Assembly: GCF_963678635.1 (NCBI RefSeq)
Contig: NC_087070.1
Location: 21,931,461 to 21,995,460, forward strand
Direction: 5' to 3'
Length of the DNA: 64,000 nucleotides
Source of the DNA: Symsagittifera roscoffensis
Lineage: Eukaryota; Xenacoelomorpha; Acoela; Convolutidae
Shown here: positions 24,639-38,420 of the stretch, piece after piece
Layout of the letters: every line of letters starts with the position of its first letter
Numbering within the stretch: position 1 is the stretch's first letter
Program-made: the position numbers and the translations under genes
Notes under the pieces: model-generated
The model's input: only the letters and a program-made list of their open reading frames with translations
Databases searched by the model: none
Told to the model about the DNA's origin: nothing

Positions 24639-26236
24639 CCCATCCGGGGCTTACAGAGTTTTTGTTCTTTTGATTTCCTTCTGTAATTTAGGATGGATGA
24701 TGATCGTTTGTATTTCACGAGCACCATTTCTATTCCGTTCTCGGAGGAGAAAGCTCCAGGAAGCTGGAATCGTAGATATCAATTCGTCATTCAACGATGA
24801 CTGAGACCGTCAACAAATCAATCTGATTTCCAAATGGTTTGTTATGATCGTCTGTTCTTGGTCGGTGTGGAGAACTGTGTTTCGATCTGGATTGGTAATG
24901 GCGTGAAGCTCGAGTTTGGAGGGAATGCCTTGTAACTCGGATCTGTACGTATACTTGAACATCGAGGTGGTCATTGGTCTGTTTCAAGGAAGTCTTTTGC
25001 TTCGAAGTCAAGTCGTACTTCCAATCCTTTTAGTTGTGATTGTGAGCGGCATATCGGTTGTGTTCAGCCATTCTTTGTGTTGAGGGTGATGAGGTCGTCT
25101 TAGCTGTTTGATGCTCGTCTTTTGTGATTGTGTATGATCTATGTTACTGCAATAGAAAATTTACATAAATAAATGTTTAGTTAGTTCTTCTTTTTAGTTT
25201 TTATCGCGAAAGATTTTTGATTTTAGTTCAGTGATTTTAAAAGAGTTACTCACACTTGAGTACCTCTTATCAAAAATAAGGAGTGTGTCACAAAGCGTGG
25301 GTTCTAGCACGGTGGGTTAGGCCGGCTATTAAGCATGCTCAGGACGTCCTCTTCTGGTGGGTTAGGCCGTGAGTAAGGCTATGAATGGATGCTGGTTTTT
25401 TATGGGGTCCTGTTTTGTGTTAACCTTTTATGTTATGTTTGTTACTAGTTTTTTCCTTTTGTTGTTTTGGTTGTGTCTTTTTCTCAAAAATCAAAATTTT
25501 GGTTGGGTTTGTTTTTCGACTTTTTGGTGTTTTATACTTTCTTTTTTAGACTTATCAATAGTCTTCAAAAGAATGAATTATCGGTTCTTTAAGCTGGTTT
25601 AATCTGGTTTGGGTACCATGGGTTTTTTTTTCTTAGTCATGATGTTAGTTTGTGGTTTCTGGTGTTTAGTAAGCTGCGTTGGTTAGTTGGGGTTATTATA
25701 TAATTCCTTTCCAACCCGGTTAAAAGAAAGTTTGAAATTGTTAATATTAGTTTGAGTTGTTATCAGGGAAAGTTAAAACTTGAAATCATTATTTCAAACA
25801 TTTCGTCGTGGGCGAGCTGTGCAAGTGTGGATAAAATTTGTGTGCGATTGATTCTTGAAAAGGTTAGTACTGCTGACATTTGTACAAATTTACTGCTGAA
25901 AACTTTAAATTGGATGCTTTGTTGGGATTGAAATTATTAAATTATCTTCAGTGTATAAGATTTACTACATGGGGGAAAAGAATTTATAGATGAATTTACT
26001 GCTGTACAGAAGAATTTTTACTGCGTCATTCATTGCGGTTTGTTTAAAAAAGTTTATAATCTATAAAAGAGTTTGTAATTCAAAGTTTATAAGCTTAAAA
26101 AAGAGTTTTCAATTTTTTACTTCTTTTTTTTTCTGTTTGTAGATGATGGTGATCTAAAGACTAAAGAGAAAACAATTATTAAGAAATGGTTAGTTTGTTT
26201 TAAATTTATTTTTATAAATTATTTATTTCATATTTT
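24639..26236 (-). other. E1 3' region, conserved with E2, mostly non-coding
   Basis: Three blocks align well with E2 45381-46992: one next to the LTR (about 24640-25130, including a near-identical run around 24939-24975), one with two copies of ggtgggttaggcc (25311-25323 and 25356-25368), and one near 25600-25740. A minus-strand frame at 25011-24787 (starting MTSKQKTSLKQTNDH) has a partly similar, interrupted counterpart in E2. I treat the region as probably non-coding. Confidence 0.5.
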
Positions 26237-28031
26237 TTATGCATCGGGGAAGAAGCCATGAGGGAAGATATCGTGTATTGAATCTTATGTGGATAGTAAT
26301 TTTGCTAATATGCGGATGATATATTTAGTTTCGAGCAGTGGCCAAAGCAATTGAAGTGCTTTGATGGTGTTTAATTCTTCAGTGCCAACGGAAAAAAAAA
26401 CTCGTGATTTGTGTGTTCAATGAGGTTAAAAGGATTGTGATTGTATTTAGTATTGTGAATAAATTCTAATATTGGGAATTCTACAGGTTGAACATATTCA
26501 TGCAGCACAATGAGGGGTCAGGATTCTTCTACATTAAAGGTCTTGGTGAGTGGACAAAATATATACATTTGGGTTATTGGGTCATAATTTCTGAGGATGC
26601 CTCGGAATTTAGTATCTTTGATGCTGTAGGTGAAGTTTAAGAAAAATGGTGATGTGTACTTTGAATTAATAAACTGAAAACTATGGTGGGGTTTTCGTGA
26701 TGGTATGTGTAAATTAAAATGATTTTGAATGAATATATAATATGTGTAGGTGTGTGTTTGTTTAGTTCTTAGCATGATGTCGTGTGAACAGTGCAAATCT
26801 CAATCTTTTGGAATGAGGAAGTGGAAGATTAGTGAAAAAGATTCAAATTTGTCGTAAAATGATTCACAAGCTTGGATGTCGATTAGTGCTTCGGAGATGA
26901 TGTGATCGTGTTTCTTATCTAGTGAGCTCAGTGTAAAGATGTAGGGTGTTTGGATGAAAAATTTTTCTGTTAGTTGTGGGTTAGTGAACTTATCATCGCC
27001 GAGGAATTGAAACTGGTTAGGTCTGATTTCTGTCGTGATCATAATATTCAATGGAGTAATCATTAGCTCGGGGTGCGGTGAAAATCTTCAATATTTTTTT
27101 TAAATATTCTACATGCGTAAATTGTCTAGGTGTTAGTGCTGTAGTTAGTCTAAAAATATCAAGTTTACTTTTTCTACTTCGTGAGATGTGTTATATAATG
27201 GTATACAAAGTGGATTCGAGAAATAATAAAATGATGTCCAGTGAAGTGTAGGGATTAGTACATGCTCATCGACATAGTTGGAGTGTTCAGTATGAGGGTT
27301 GGAATGACTAACGGTATACTGGGGAAAGAGGGGTAGGGAATTTTGGAGGAATTCGGGAGTGTTAGTATGATCGTGGTGATTTACATAATCGCGGGCTGTT
27401 CCGGGTTTTGAGGGAAACGGGTGGTAAGGAAATTTTCTTTTGAATAATCTATATGCACGGTTAGTAGTGGATGAAGAATGGGTTGATGTTGATGATTCAT
27501 CTAAGGAAGGGGTATAGTCGGAAGAGGTTGTAGGAGTAGGTGGGTTTGATGATGTTATGTTTGACGATAATTGGTGAATTGTTAGTGTGTGAGGATGTTG
27601 TATTTGTTGTTGGAGTGTTATTAGATTATCTAGTTCTTGGCAAATTTGTGTGGTTTCTGGGGAACTGTTGTTGGAACGTTCATTTATAAATGGGGAGTAT
27701 GTCGGAGTTACGGGGTAAACAGAGAAATGGTAGAGGGGGAATCAATTTTGGATTAGGAGTGAATAGGTTGGAAGGGGGGTTGAGAAAATGTTGATGGGCT
27801 GGGTTCGGAGTTTGCAAATTCGTCTGGGGTTTCGATGTCTGAGTTATTAAATTGGGAAATTGTATAGAAAACTGTGATATCTGAGTTAGCGTCAGAAACC
27901 AGGCCGGATGATGTGTTAATGTGAGGTGATTCGGATGGCGGGAAAGCAAAAAGTGGAATGACGGGGAATGGGTTTTGGAGATTGGCTGGGTGGGAAATTG
28001 AACGATGGAGGGATCCAAATTGTCGGCTCAT
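26237..28031 (-). pseudogene. E1 ORF-X (post-env), broken copy
   Basis: This is the counterpart of E2 46993-48802. It starts at ATG 28029-28031 (MSRQFGSLHRS), overlapping the env stop, and ends at TAA 26237-26239 after FPHGFFPDA. Several frameshifts break it between. Around 26940-26960 it stays in one frame where E2 changes frame. Function is unknown. Confidence 0.7.
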
Positions 28032-30641
28032 CGTGGCCGACAAAAAATGATCGTTCCGAGATTGAAAATTTGTTGTATGTGGTTGTTCGATTTTTTGTTC
28101 AAATGTATCGTCATTTTGAGGTTGTGTTACAATGTGTTCAATTGGACTTTGTATATGATTTGGTCTTGAATTTGCGATGTTTACTAGTGCTAGGTTTCTG
28201 AAGTTTCGTGGTACTAGTGATAGTGGATGTCTGTGATTTAAACCTTGTAGTTAAGGTGCTGTAGGTAATGTGTTTGTGTTATTATGTGATACGTCATATG
28301 TGTTTGGTGTTGTTGATAATTTTGTATTGTATTCTTTTATTTGTGCATCTAAAAGCATTTTATTTATGGATGAGGAAAATATTCCAAGAAATCTTGCATA
28401 AAGTATGCGTGCTACGCTTGCTTGTATTTTTACTTGTGTGTGTATTGCGCAAGTGTTATAATTTCCTTTTAATAAAGAGAAAGTAATTCCAATAAAATTA
28501 AACATTGCGTATTATCTAGTCAATCTTTCTAAGATGTAATAGGGCTATCCTAGAAAGGCTAGAAGTTCCTTTTTGAGATTTACAAAACTAAAAGTATTGA
28601 TTGGTGATATATCTTGTGGTCGATATTTTTCGCCGTTTAAATAAATATAATCTTTAATATCTTTAAAATATCCGCTGTAGTCCTGTGCGTAGATATCTGA
28701 AAATCCTGCTGTTTCTGCAAGTTTACGTAAGTTTTGATCTATAGATTGTCGTTGTATAGTGTCCATTTTTGTAAGTAGTTCTTGAAATTGTTGTGTACGT
28801 ATGTGATGTTCTATGTCAGATTTTGAACAGATGCCAATCGATTGTAAATCGACATTTGGGTTTCTGGCAATAGCTCCGATGCTTTCAGGTGAAAACTTTT
28901 TTAGTGGTGGCATTAGTGTTGGATATGGTGTAACTAGGTAGTATTTATCTTCGTCGGGATTTAATTTTAATACCTTGTGGCTATTTTTTGATTCCAAAAA
29001 TGAGTATTCCAAAAATGAGTTCTTCTTGAAAGTGTATCAACAAAAAATACTTTTTTTTTGTAGAATATTGGGATTCTTCCATAACATCGTTTATCTTCAA
29101 AAACGTATAAAGGTGAGACTTTTTTGGTACAAGTGTAATACCATAAAATGTTTCCTTCCTAATCAATGAAATTTGACCCATTTCCGGATAATAAATATCC
29201 TGCATATGGTATTTTTAGAACTGCTAGTGCTAGTGATTGTAGAATTTGTGTTCTTTCAAGCTCACATAATTGATGTAGTGTTTCTAGTTCTGATAATGAC
29301 ATTTCGTGAAAAATTCTGCTTATTGTGTAATCTAATTTCATTTCTAAATGTATGTCATAATGAATTGCGCCAATTTGTGTGCTGTTCATGAGTGATAAAA
29401 TTTTGTAACCGTGTACTATCGGCGTCTTGTGGTTTTATATTTCCACCTATTCTTCCTATGTTTTTCTGAAATTTGACTGACACATAAGGGTTTCCGTCGG
29501 TAAGTGAATGAGATGTGGCCATAGGGTGGACAATTAAATTTCCTGTATTCATGTCGAAACCATTTTCGTATTCGACAAGAATTTCGGAGTATTTTGTTTT
29601 ATAAATTGGCTTGTTGTATTCACATGCAAGTTCTGTTTCTGGGTATATTTGAAATCGTGTTAATTTATTTTCTATGTTGTGGATGTTTCTAAGTTTTTGA
29701 CTTATGCTTCTCATCTGGTCAGGATTTACATCTTCATACGGGATTGGTTCAAAATAATAATTTTGGTGAAATTTAATCATTCTTGCGTGTATTTTTGCTA
29801 CTTGAAAAACTGTACAGGTTTCTTCGATGAACCATTCAATGGTTGCTTGTGTGCGTGTTGTACGATCGCAATATCCTTGATCATTTTTGCAAGGGGTCGA
29901 ATGCCCTGATAAATGATTGTTTCGTCTTTTAAGTCGCGTGTAAGTTGTACTTTTTCAAGTTGTATTTTCCAAAAGAAAAACATTATTTCTTGATAGCCTT
30001 TGTTTTTTGTGTCTGCTTTACAATTTGGGGGATTATTTATTCCGATGTGTGGTATCCAGTTTTTATCATGCAGATGTTAATCTTCCGTGTGCTCCATGGA
30101 AGAGAATTTTTGTATCTAGTTTTATGTGACCTTGGCGTTTTTCAAGTTCTGCTTGATGTGCTACGTCTGGGAAAACATGAAAATTTACAAGTTTTCTATT
30201 TATGCCTTCGTTGGGCGTTTGGCTTAGTCGTTTTAGTTCGTTCTTATAGTCTTCAGGGCTGAGATATAATAATCTTTCAATGTTGCTTTGATAGAAAGAT
30301 TCATGGTCTAGTCTGTTTTTGTTTCCGTTTGAAACTTGTGAACAATGTGTTTTCTTTTCGGAAAATGTTGTTGTAAACTTGTATCCTGTTAAGTTTGTTG
30401 CTCGGGCTTTTGAGTATAATGTAGCTATTTTAATTGTAGTTTCAATAGCTTTTGGTTCGGATTTATCTTGTGTTACTTGATTTATAGCATATTTGTTTAG
30501 GGTTTTTTGTTCGTTTTCTTCACAATCCTAGTATGTTACTAATAAATCCTGAGGTCCTGTGCGAGGAGAAGGACTTTGGTTTGGCTCGGAAAAAATGAGA
30601 AAAAGAAGGTGTTGAAATGTGAATATCTTTATAAAATACAT
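28028..30641 (-). pseudogene. E1 envelope-like glycoprotein, broken copy
   Basis: The gene starts at ATG 30639-30641 and ends at TGA 28028-28030, matching E2 env along its length. A TAG at 30529-30531 and several frameshifts split it (pieces at 29983-29798, 29780-29355, 29389-29159, 29205-28981, 29012-28545 and 28505-28251). Well-kept stretches include SELETLHQLCELERTQILQS and AGYLLSGN. The tail keeps PTAP at 28254-28265, followed directly by a stop in this copy. Confidence 0.82.
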
Positions 30642-31770
30642 GTGTATGACAATCCTGAGTATGGGTTATAAAAGGTGATGTATCCGATTGTCTTTTTTGT
30701 ATATCTATCGTGTTTATATATTATTTCTGTTGTTATAAATGGGTGAGGTAAAGATTGAGCTGTTATATTAGGAGTATCTACTGGAAATGGGTTTTGAACA
30801 ATGTTATCAAGTCTTACTGTAAGTTCGAATTTTAGTGTAAGACTGCTTCGTTGTAGTATTTGGATGTTATGTTCTTGTATATCTTTTTGGATATCGTGTC
30901 GATATTGTAATCTATTTAGTGCCCAGTTGTGTAATCTATTTTTTTCTTGATGTTAACCAAATAGTGGTAGGTGTGCTACGAATGTATTCCAATCTAATCG
31001 TAGTGGTATATTCAGAGATGATTGTTTTTCATATCGTGAATCAAGATTTGTAGGGAAATTTGAGGGAAAGTTGATGATGATATTTGGCTTAAAGAAGGCG
31101 TTGAAGGAAGGGAAAAGGTTTCGGGTAATTAGGATAGTGTTGTATCAAATGAAACGTCAATTGGGTTGTTTACCAAAATTGGTTCAGCGTGAGGGTATTT
31201 GCTAGTAAACCAATATGGAGTGCGTTCTGTGGTTGTTGGGTTATTAAAAGGATTTTCTCTAATTTGATCTGATGTGGGGGTTGAACCTAAGTAATCGGAT
31301 GGAGTATTTGAAGTGCTTTTTTGTGAAGCAGTTGGAGGTGTATCTGGTAGTGTGCTACTAAATGGGTCTAAGGGACTTGATGTTGGTGATTGAGGTATAT
31401 TAAATTGAACTCTGGGAGTTTGAAAATTTCTGTTTCGTCTAGGATGTGTAATTTATTTATTTATTTCGAGTGTTATCTGATTTTGGCTTAAGTGTCGTGC
31501 TCTATTCAGGTCCTATTGTAGATGTGGGTAGATGTTATATGTTGGTTCGTATTGTGGTTCGCTTAAGGGTGCTTGGCGAACAACTGGTTCTAATGGTTCA
31601 GATAATCGTGCGCGTCTTTCTTATCGATTTTCTTGAAAAGAAACGCGTGTAGATGATTGAAGATTTCGGGTACTTGTGGGTGATGTTGGGTTTTCTTGGG
31701 ATGTTGTTAGTGGGGACTGTTGTGGGGGTTGCTGATTTGCAATTTTGAAAATTTTTTTGAGTGGATTTTT
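30629..31770 (-). pseudogene. E1 Pro/Ser/Thr-rich ORF, broken copy
   Basis: This is the counterpart of E2 51405-52536. It ends at TAA 30629-30631, overlapping the env start. Its last stretch reads through in one frame (NITAQSLPHPFITTEI, then YNPYSGLSYTC) where E2 has a one-base shift. It directly follows the stop of the small membrane ORF and begins without an ATG, as in E2. Confidence 0.6.
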
Positions 31771-32225
31771 TTATGATGAAAATTTATGTTTATTCCAATA
31801 TTCTTCCATGAAAAGAAACAAGAGAATGTTGGCTAATGCGAATGCGATGATTGATTTTTTTATACATTCAACTATTGTCGGAATGAGTGATGTTAAAATG
31901 TGAGAAAAATTACAAATACTAGAAAAACATTGGCTCTACTGAATTAACTGCGAAACATTTAAAAGGTTATTAAATTATCGTACCTGAGGAGGTTATCAAG
32001 AAATGTGGAAAAGAAGATATAGACTTCGAATTTTGAGTAGAAAATTTAAAAAAGATTGCAAAAGAATATGAAAAGAGGTATTAAATTTTCTATTATATCA
32101 GTTAAAAATATTATAAAAAAATTTAGAAGACCTAAAAATTTTGTAAAAAGATTTGAAAATATCTGTTTAAAGTTAGTGACTGTTGTTGGAAGAAACTTTT
32201 AAGAAATGATTTGTTTTGCCGAATC
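31771..32225 (-). pseudogene. E1 small membrane ORFs TM1 and TM2, broken copies
   Basis: TM2 (31771-31958) keeps FVIFLTF, ECIKK, FALANILL and EEYWNKHK in the same order as E2, with an early TAA and a TAA inside the first hydrophobic stretch. TM1 precedes it, with TVTNFKQ, a hydrophobic core and LRYDN near its end, and one internal stop. Conservation with E2 supports both as real proteins in the ancestor. Confidence 0.55.
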
Positions 32226-33098
32226 TTTTTCAGTTTTTTAGGGCTAAATTCGAGTGTGGTCGGATTATTTATTGGTTTTTTGACGAGTGGGTTGGGTTTT
32301 GTCAAATGTTGTTGAGGGATTATTTTGAGGTGTCGGGGAGATCTTCTTAGTTTTTTTCATGGAATAATCGGTGGTGTCCAAGAAAAACTCGTACTTTAGG
32401 CTAAATGATGATGTGCTTTTTGTACTTCAGGCTAATTTAATTTTTTTGCTTGGAGGGTTATTGAGTGCTAATTTGGGAAAATATTGTTGATCTTTGTTTT
32501 GCTTGATAGGTAAGGGTTGTAATATTGAGGTTATATTTATTTTAATTGTCACTTGGTAGCTGTTTGTTTATTTTTGACCTGGAGGTCTTAAAGTTATAGT
32601 TATAGTTATGCTTGGTGGTGAATATGAGTCGGTTAATAAAGTCGTGTCACTATAAATAAAGTGGTGATTCGGAATGCTTTCTGTTGGCTGATTTTGAACT
32701 AGAATTAATCGAGTCTTTTTCAGCATGTTATTTTGAAAATGCGTATATTCAAAATAATTAAAAGGAAGATAATAAAAATGAAATTGAAAGTTATTTTTGA
32801 AATTAAACTTTCTTTAGTTTTTTAGATTGTGGAATAAAGGTTTAATAGTTTTTTCTCGGCTGACTTCTAAGTCGTGATGATTCTCAATGTTTAGATTTCT
32901 ATTTTTGATCCTGTGGTAGGATTTTTTCGATTTTTCCTTTCTCTTTAAGATGTTTGTGTCTCCAGGGGATGTTCGATGGACTAATTCTGTTTGTTGATCT
33001 ATTTTTGAATTCATTTGCTCATTAGCGTGTTTGTTCAATTCAGTTCTGAATTGCTTTGAACAATTTTTAAACCTGTGAAAGAATATAATTGTGTTAAT
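32226..33098 (-). other. E1 region between integrase and membrane ORFs
   Basis: A minus-strand frame at 33038-32814 begins MNKHANEQMNSK and ends in a charged stretch with NIENHHDLEV. E2 keeps a related stretch (NIENQHDLEI) in a broken frame near 53650, so a small basic ORF may have existed. The rest holds the conserved block ctggaggtc plus taaagttatagttatag near 32580 and no other feature. Confidence 0.35.
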
Positions 33099-36000
33099 TC
33101 ACTGAGTGCACAATTCTTTTGGGTAATAAGGTAATATGTTAATTCGATGTTGTAAAATTTCTTTTTTATTTGTGTCAGTTGATTTGTATGTGACATCAGT
33201 AGGTTTATCAACTATTTGATATGGTCTTTTTTGGAGTGGTTGTAACTTTTTAGAAATTCTTTTTTGTGTTGTAAAGTTGGGAATCAAAACAAATGTTCCT
33301 ATTTTTAAATCTGTTGCTGGTTTAAAGCGTGAATTGATTTGGTTATTTATGTTTTGTCTTTGCAACATTTTTTTTGTTATTTTTTGATAAATTTCATTGT
33401 GTTTTTTATCTCTATTTAAAATCCATTCAGTGTGCGTACCGGAAGCTAATTTTAAATATTCTGGATGATGAAAGTGGTCTTCATCATGAGTATGTAATGG
33501 TAAGTTATAACAAATTGGATCTTTATTAGACTGACAATAACCTTGTGGATTTTTATGGGCGTTTGCTGTGAACATTATTGGTTTACGTTGTTTGTGGTTG
33601 AATACCATTTCATATGGTGACATTCCTAATGTTGTCGTAATTTGTGAATTATATGATAAGGGAAATAACTTTACGTCCGTTGACCATTCGGTATATCGTG
33701 TTCCATTTCCATTAATGATACATCTGAGGTATTCTTGTAAAGAACAGTTCATACCTTCGACTATTCCATTTTTCCAAGGTGCATGAGATGTACGTGGTTT
33801 GTGTTTAATGTTATATAAAAGGCATAATGTAATTATTGCGTTATTAATAAATTCTGTGCCATTGTCTGTTACTAAAATTTCGGGTAATCCGAATTTAGCT
33901 ATCCAGTGTTCGTAAAGTGTTGTATATGCGTAGTAAGCGTTACAATGGGGTACTGGGTTAAGTGCTACATATTATGTGAATGCATCAACAATTTTCATGT
34001 TGCATGGATTTCCTTCTGAGGATGGTGAAATTGACCCTTTCGTATCAAATGATATTCTGTGATTAAAATAAAGACTTTGTCCTTTAAAATCTTGTTTTTC
34101 TGCGGTTTGTTTTTGACTTGGGTAGGGTTTATTTAATTGGCATATTATACAATCGTTGCAAAATACTTTGACTCAAATTGGTGCATAGCGGAAATAAAAA
34201 TTTTGAATAAAATTAGAGTATGTCTTTTCTGATCCTGAGTGTTCTTTAGTGTGGAGTGTATGTGAAGTATTGAATGCATTTAACATTATACTTAAGGGTA
34301 GACATGGTACTTTAAAATCAGGTGTTTGGTATTCTAAAACGTCTGTGTTTTCATTTATAGTAGTGTTCTTGGGTTTTCGGAAGTATCTAAGGAGTGTTTT
34401 GTTTCCCCAAATTGTGATATCAGCTTTTGTTGGCTTGGTTTTGTTTTTGTGCCATGATTTTAGCTGTCTATTGACGGGGGTCAAGGTTTTGATGTTTTTG
34501 TATTAATTCCATTGTTATTTTTTCTGTCGTTGGTATAAAAATGTTTTCTATTCCTATTTTTGATAGGCATATCGTGTCAAGTGGGTCATGTAGATTAAAA
34601 ACTTGATTTATCGTGGGTTTTGAATTATTTGGTAACGTTCCTGATAAATTTATGATATCAATTAGGTTTTCCTTTTCTATTAAAGGGAATGGGTCCTTCT
34701 TGTGTGGTTGTTGTTTAACTCGTTTTTATTGAGTATTATTTTTGATCCAATGTGAATATAGAATTGGCTTGAATATAGATGTACCTAATAAATCAACTTC
34801 ACAATGGTTGTTTTGACAGTTTAAATCGAGTGGGAAATGCTGTAGATTGTTTATTTGCGATTGATCTATGTCAGTTTTTACTGCTTGTTTACATTCTAAT
34901 CGTGGTGAAGTTTCATCTTTAGCGAGATAGAATATTATGTTTTGGGGTATTTCAACTGTTGTTTTTCTTGTTAGTAGTTCAGGTGGTGTATTTCTACTAA
35001 GAGTGTCAGATAGTGCAAGGTTTTTCCTGCTGTCCATACTATATGTAAGTTTGGAATTTTCATAGGGATTAGTTGAAATCTATAAACTCTATGGTTGGGG
35101 TTTGATTTTTGTGTAAAAATAAAAATAATAAGTTTGTGGTCTGTAAACAAAACTGTTGGATGTTTTAATCCACGTATCAAAAATTCATATTCTGTTAGAG
35201 TGTGTATGATAGCTGTCCATTCTCTCATAAGAGTAGAGAATCTTAATTCAGCTTGTGTAAATAAGGAAGAATTTGCTGATATAAGATTCATTTTAATTGT
35301 TCCATTGAGGGATTGTATTAATGCTGCACCGATGCCAAAATTTGAAGCATCGCACTTTGCAAAAAAAGTTGGTTAGGGTCTGGAAATGTGTTTGAAATTT
35401 GTTCAGTGAGAAGTTTCTTAATTTCTTCAAATCATTTTTGATGTTCTGTTGTCCATTCAAAACTATTTTGTTGTCTGAGAATTTTATAGAATGGTCTCAA
35501 GTAAAAATGCATTTTATATACGTATTTACTTAAGAAATTTAACATTCCGAGAAATTCTTGGATTTTCTTTTTATTTGTAGGTGGTTGGAGTTTTTGAATT
35601 GCATCAATTCGTGATTTCAGTGGTGTTATAGTGTCTTTTTCTTTGATGTGTCCAAGAGATTTTACACGTGTTAAGAAAAAATGTGATTTATCTGGGGCTG
35701 CTTCCATGTTTTTGTTCTGTAAAATTAGATGATATTTTTCTAGAACTAAGAACATTTCATCTTTTGGTTGTGATTGCATAAAGACATCGTCTAACTATGT
35801 GATTGCTTTTTTACTAATTATGAGTGGTCAAAAAATTATACTCTTGAAGGCTGAGAAGGCTGCTGGTCCTATGGATATGCCATAGAATAACCTGTTAAAT
35901 TCGTATTGTTGATTTCCGATAAGGAATTGGTTTAATTGTCGTGATTGTTCATCTAGTGGCATTTGGTTATATGCGCTATTCATATCTGCGGTTGTGAAGT

Positions 36001-38420
36001 TTTTACTGTTTATTTTTGTTAAAATTTCTTGAATTGGTTGTATTGGCCAATTAAATTTGGATTCATCAATAAGTGAATTGAGGTATCTAGCGTCTAGAAC
36101 TATTTTTAGTGATTCTCCTTTGGCGAAAATAATAACGAGGTTAATAAAGGTGTTTCCTTTAGGTTGTTCATCTTTATTTATTGGGGATATGATTTCGTAT
36201 TGTTCTAGAATGTCAAGTAATCTATTGACTTTGTCATGTAGGTGAATTAGTACTTTACGTTCTCTTCGTTTTTTGAAAACTGCGTCAGGTTTCAAGGGTA
36301 AATGTAGTGGTGAACTTTTTTTTCCAACGTTAAATTTAGATGTTGCATAAACTGTTGGATATTTTAACAGTAAATCGACTAATTTTTTCAATTTTGTGTT
36401 GTGTTATTTGGGAAGTATTTTTTGTTGTTGTTCTGTATAGTGTGATATTTTGAATGTTGGTTTAAAATAAAGTGTTTTCGTGAAATAGTCGAGAGTTTTT
36501 GTTGTTGTTCTGTATAGTGTGATATTTTGAATGTTGGTTTAAAAAAAGGTGTTCTCTTGAAATAGTCTGTGTTCATTTTTTCGTTGTTTATTAAATTGTT
36601 TTTTGATAATTCTTCATCGAGAATTGTTGATTGACATATGTCTAATAGTTGTAGTTTATTATTTACTCTGTATCCTACTTCTTTTGTGAGGGAAGTTGTT
36701 GCATTAGTTTCACAATATCCTAAGAGTCCTAAAAAATGGTGATTTTGTATCGTGAATTATTATACAAAAATAGAGAAATAATATCGGAGTTTGAGTTTTT
36801 CATGAATTTTATGGATGAAATTGTTACTCTAAAAATTTTGTGAATTGGTCTAAATTCAAAATCAGACATATGGAGATGTTGTCTATTTTGAATTTGTCGT
36901 ATTGGTGAATTTGTTTTATTGGAAATACGTAAATGTATCCTGAGAGTGGTTTAGGATGTTTTCTTTCTTTATTATAGATGGGGTAAAATTTTGAAAAAAA
37001 TGGTGGTTGTTTGTTCATTCTTTGGAAGAATGTTAAAGCAGTGTTTTGCATTCTTGTATATTTATCTTTTATATTAATTTTGCTGTCTAGTATGTTAATA
37101 GTTGGTGTGTATTTTGTGACTAATGGGATTCCAATAATATTAAGCTTTATATCTGTAATATGGAATGTTTGCTTAAATGGTTCACTTAGGAGTTTGTTTT
37201 GTTCCATTGTCTTGGTGGGAACGAGGAAAAGTTGGATTTTTCCATAATTTGTTAAGGTTGAGGCTTGTGCTGTTTCTAGTCTTCTGGCTGTTTTTACAGT
37301 TGTGAATTTCGGATGTAGAGTTTTGATTTCATTCCAAGTTGGAATATTAATGATATTCGATTCTGCTCCAGACTCTATTACAAATCTATTTCTAGGTCTG
37401 GTGGTTAAAACTCTTTACTTTTGGGACTTTCTAAAAGAAAGGGGATTGTCCAATTTTGTTTTTGGTGGTTCTTTTGGTATTTTTTGATAAATATGATTTG
37501 TACTGGAACATGGTATTTGTTCTTTTTCAGGTTGTTGTGATGTCGTTACTTCATTTACTATTTGTTCGATTGGTCTGTTATTACTTCTAGATCTAGTGTG
37601 GTAGTCTAAGAGTAATTCCAATTAATTTTCATAGATGTGTGAATGAAAAGGTTGTTCGTACGTAACGGTTTCGTAATCATTTTCAACTTCTTTCATGTTG
37701 ACTAAAATTGTGTTTTCTGTCACATTTTTACTGTCTCTAGATTCACAATTAACTCGATTTAAATGTAATTCAGTAGTTTCGATGTTATCAATACCAGGGG
37801 GTCTGAATTTGTATCTTCAGTTGTTTGTACTTGATTTATATGTCTCTGATGTTTTCGTGTATTACTTCTATACTTGTTTTGAGAATCTGGAAACGTGTGT
37901 TATTTCTATTAGGTGATTGAGAGTAGTTTCTCTGTCTATTGTTGTAGTTTGAATTCCTATTTTGTCAAATTTCTCGTGATCTATTTGGAAAGTTTTTATA
38001 TTTAGATCTTTGCTGATTTGATCCATTTTTTGAATAATCTCGCGGTCGATTGTTATATATCTTTGATTTCGATTATTTGAATAACTTCTGTTTCTATTGT
38101 TAGAATAATTTCTATATCTATTGTACGATGAATTTCGTGACCTGTCATTTGAATAGTGTCTATTTCTAGAGTGTAAATGGGAACTGGTATCAAAAGAATA
38201 GTTCGGTCTATTTGAGTTTGATCGTCAAAAATTATTTCGATTTTGAGTATTTCGACTGTTTGATCTATATCTGTTTTGTAAAAAGTTTCGCGAATTTCTT
38301 TGATCTGGTGATCTACCTCTGTAGTTAGAATTATAAAGTGATTAATTTCTTGAATAATTTGAGCTATTTGGAAGTGGTTTTCCAGAGCTATTATTACTGT
38401 GGATATTTTTAATTGGTAGG
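33099..38420 (-). pseudogene. E1 Ty3/gypsy-type pol, broken copy
   Basis: Pieces of protease, RT, RNase H and integrase align with E2 pol in order. Breaks include a TAG at 35795-35797 that replaces the tyrosine of the YLDD motif, several frameshifts, and a 77-bp tandem duplication at 36424-36577. The last 217 codons (33752-33099) are open and hold the integrase end, with LKIGTFVLIPNF and a GPY-like RPYQIV. This part is in one frame here but split in E2. Confidence 0.85.
36424..36577. repeat. 77-bp tandem duplication inside E1 pol
   Basis: The copies 36424-36500 and 36501-36577 share gttgttgttctgtatagtgt and the following 25 bases. E2 has one copy only. The duplication is an E1-specific change. 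Confidence 0.8.
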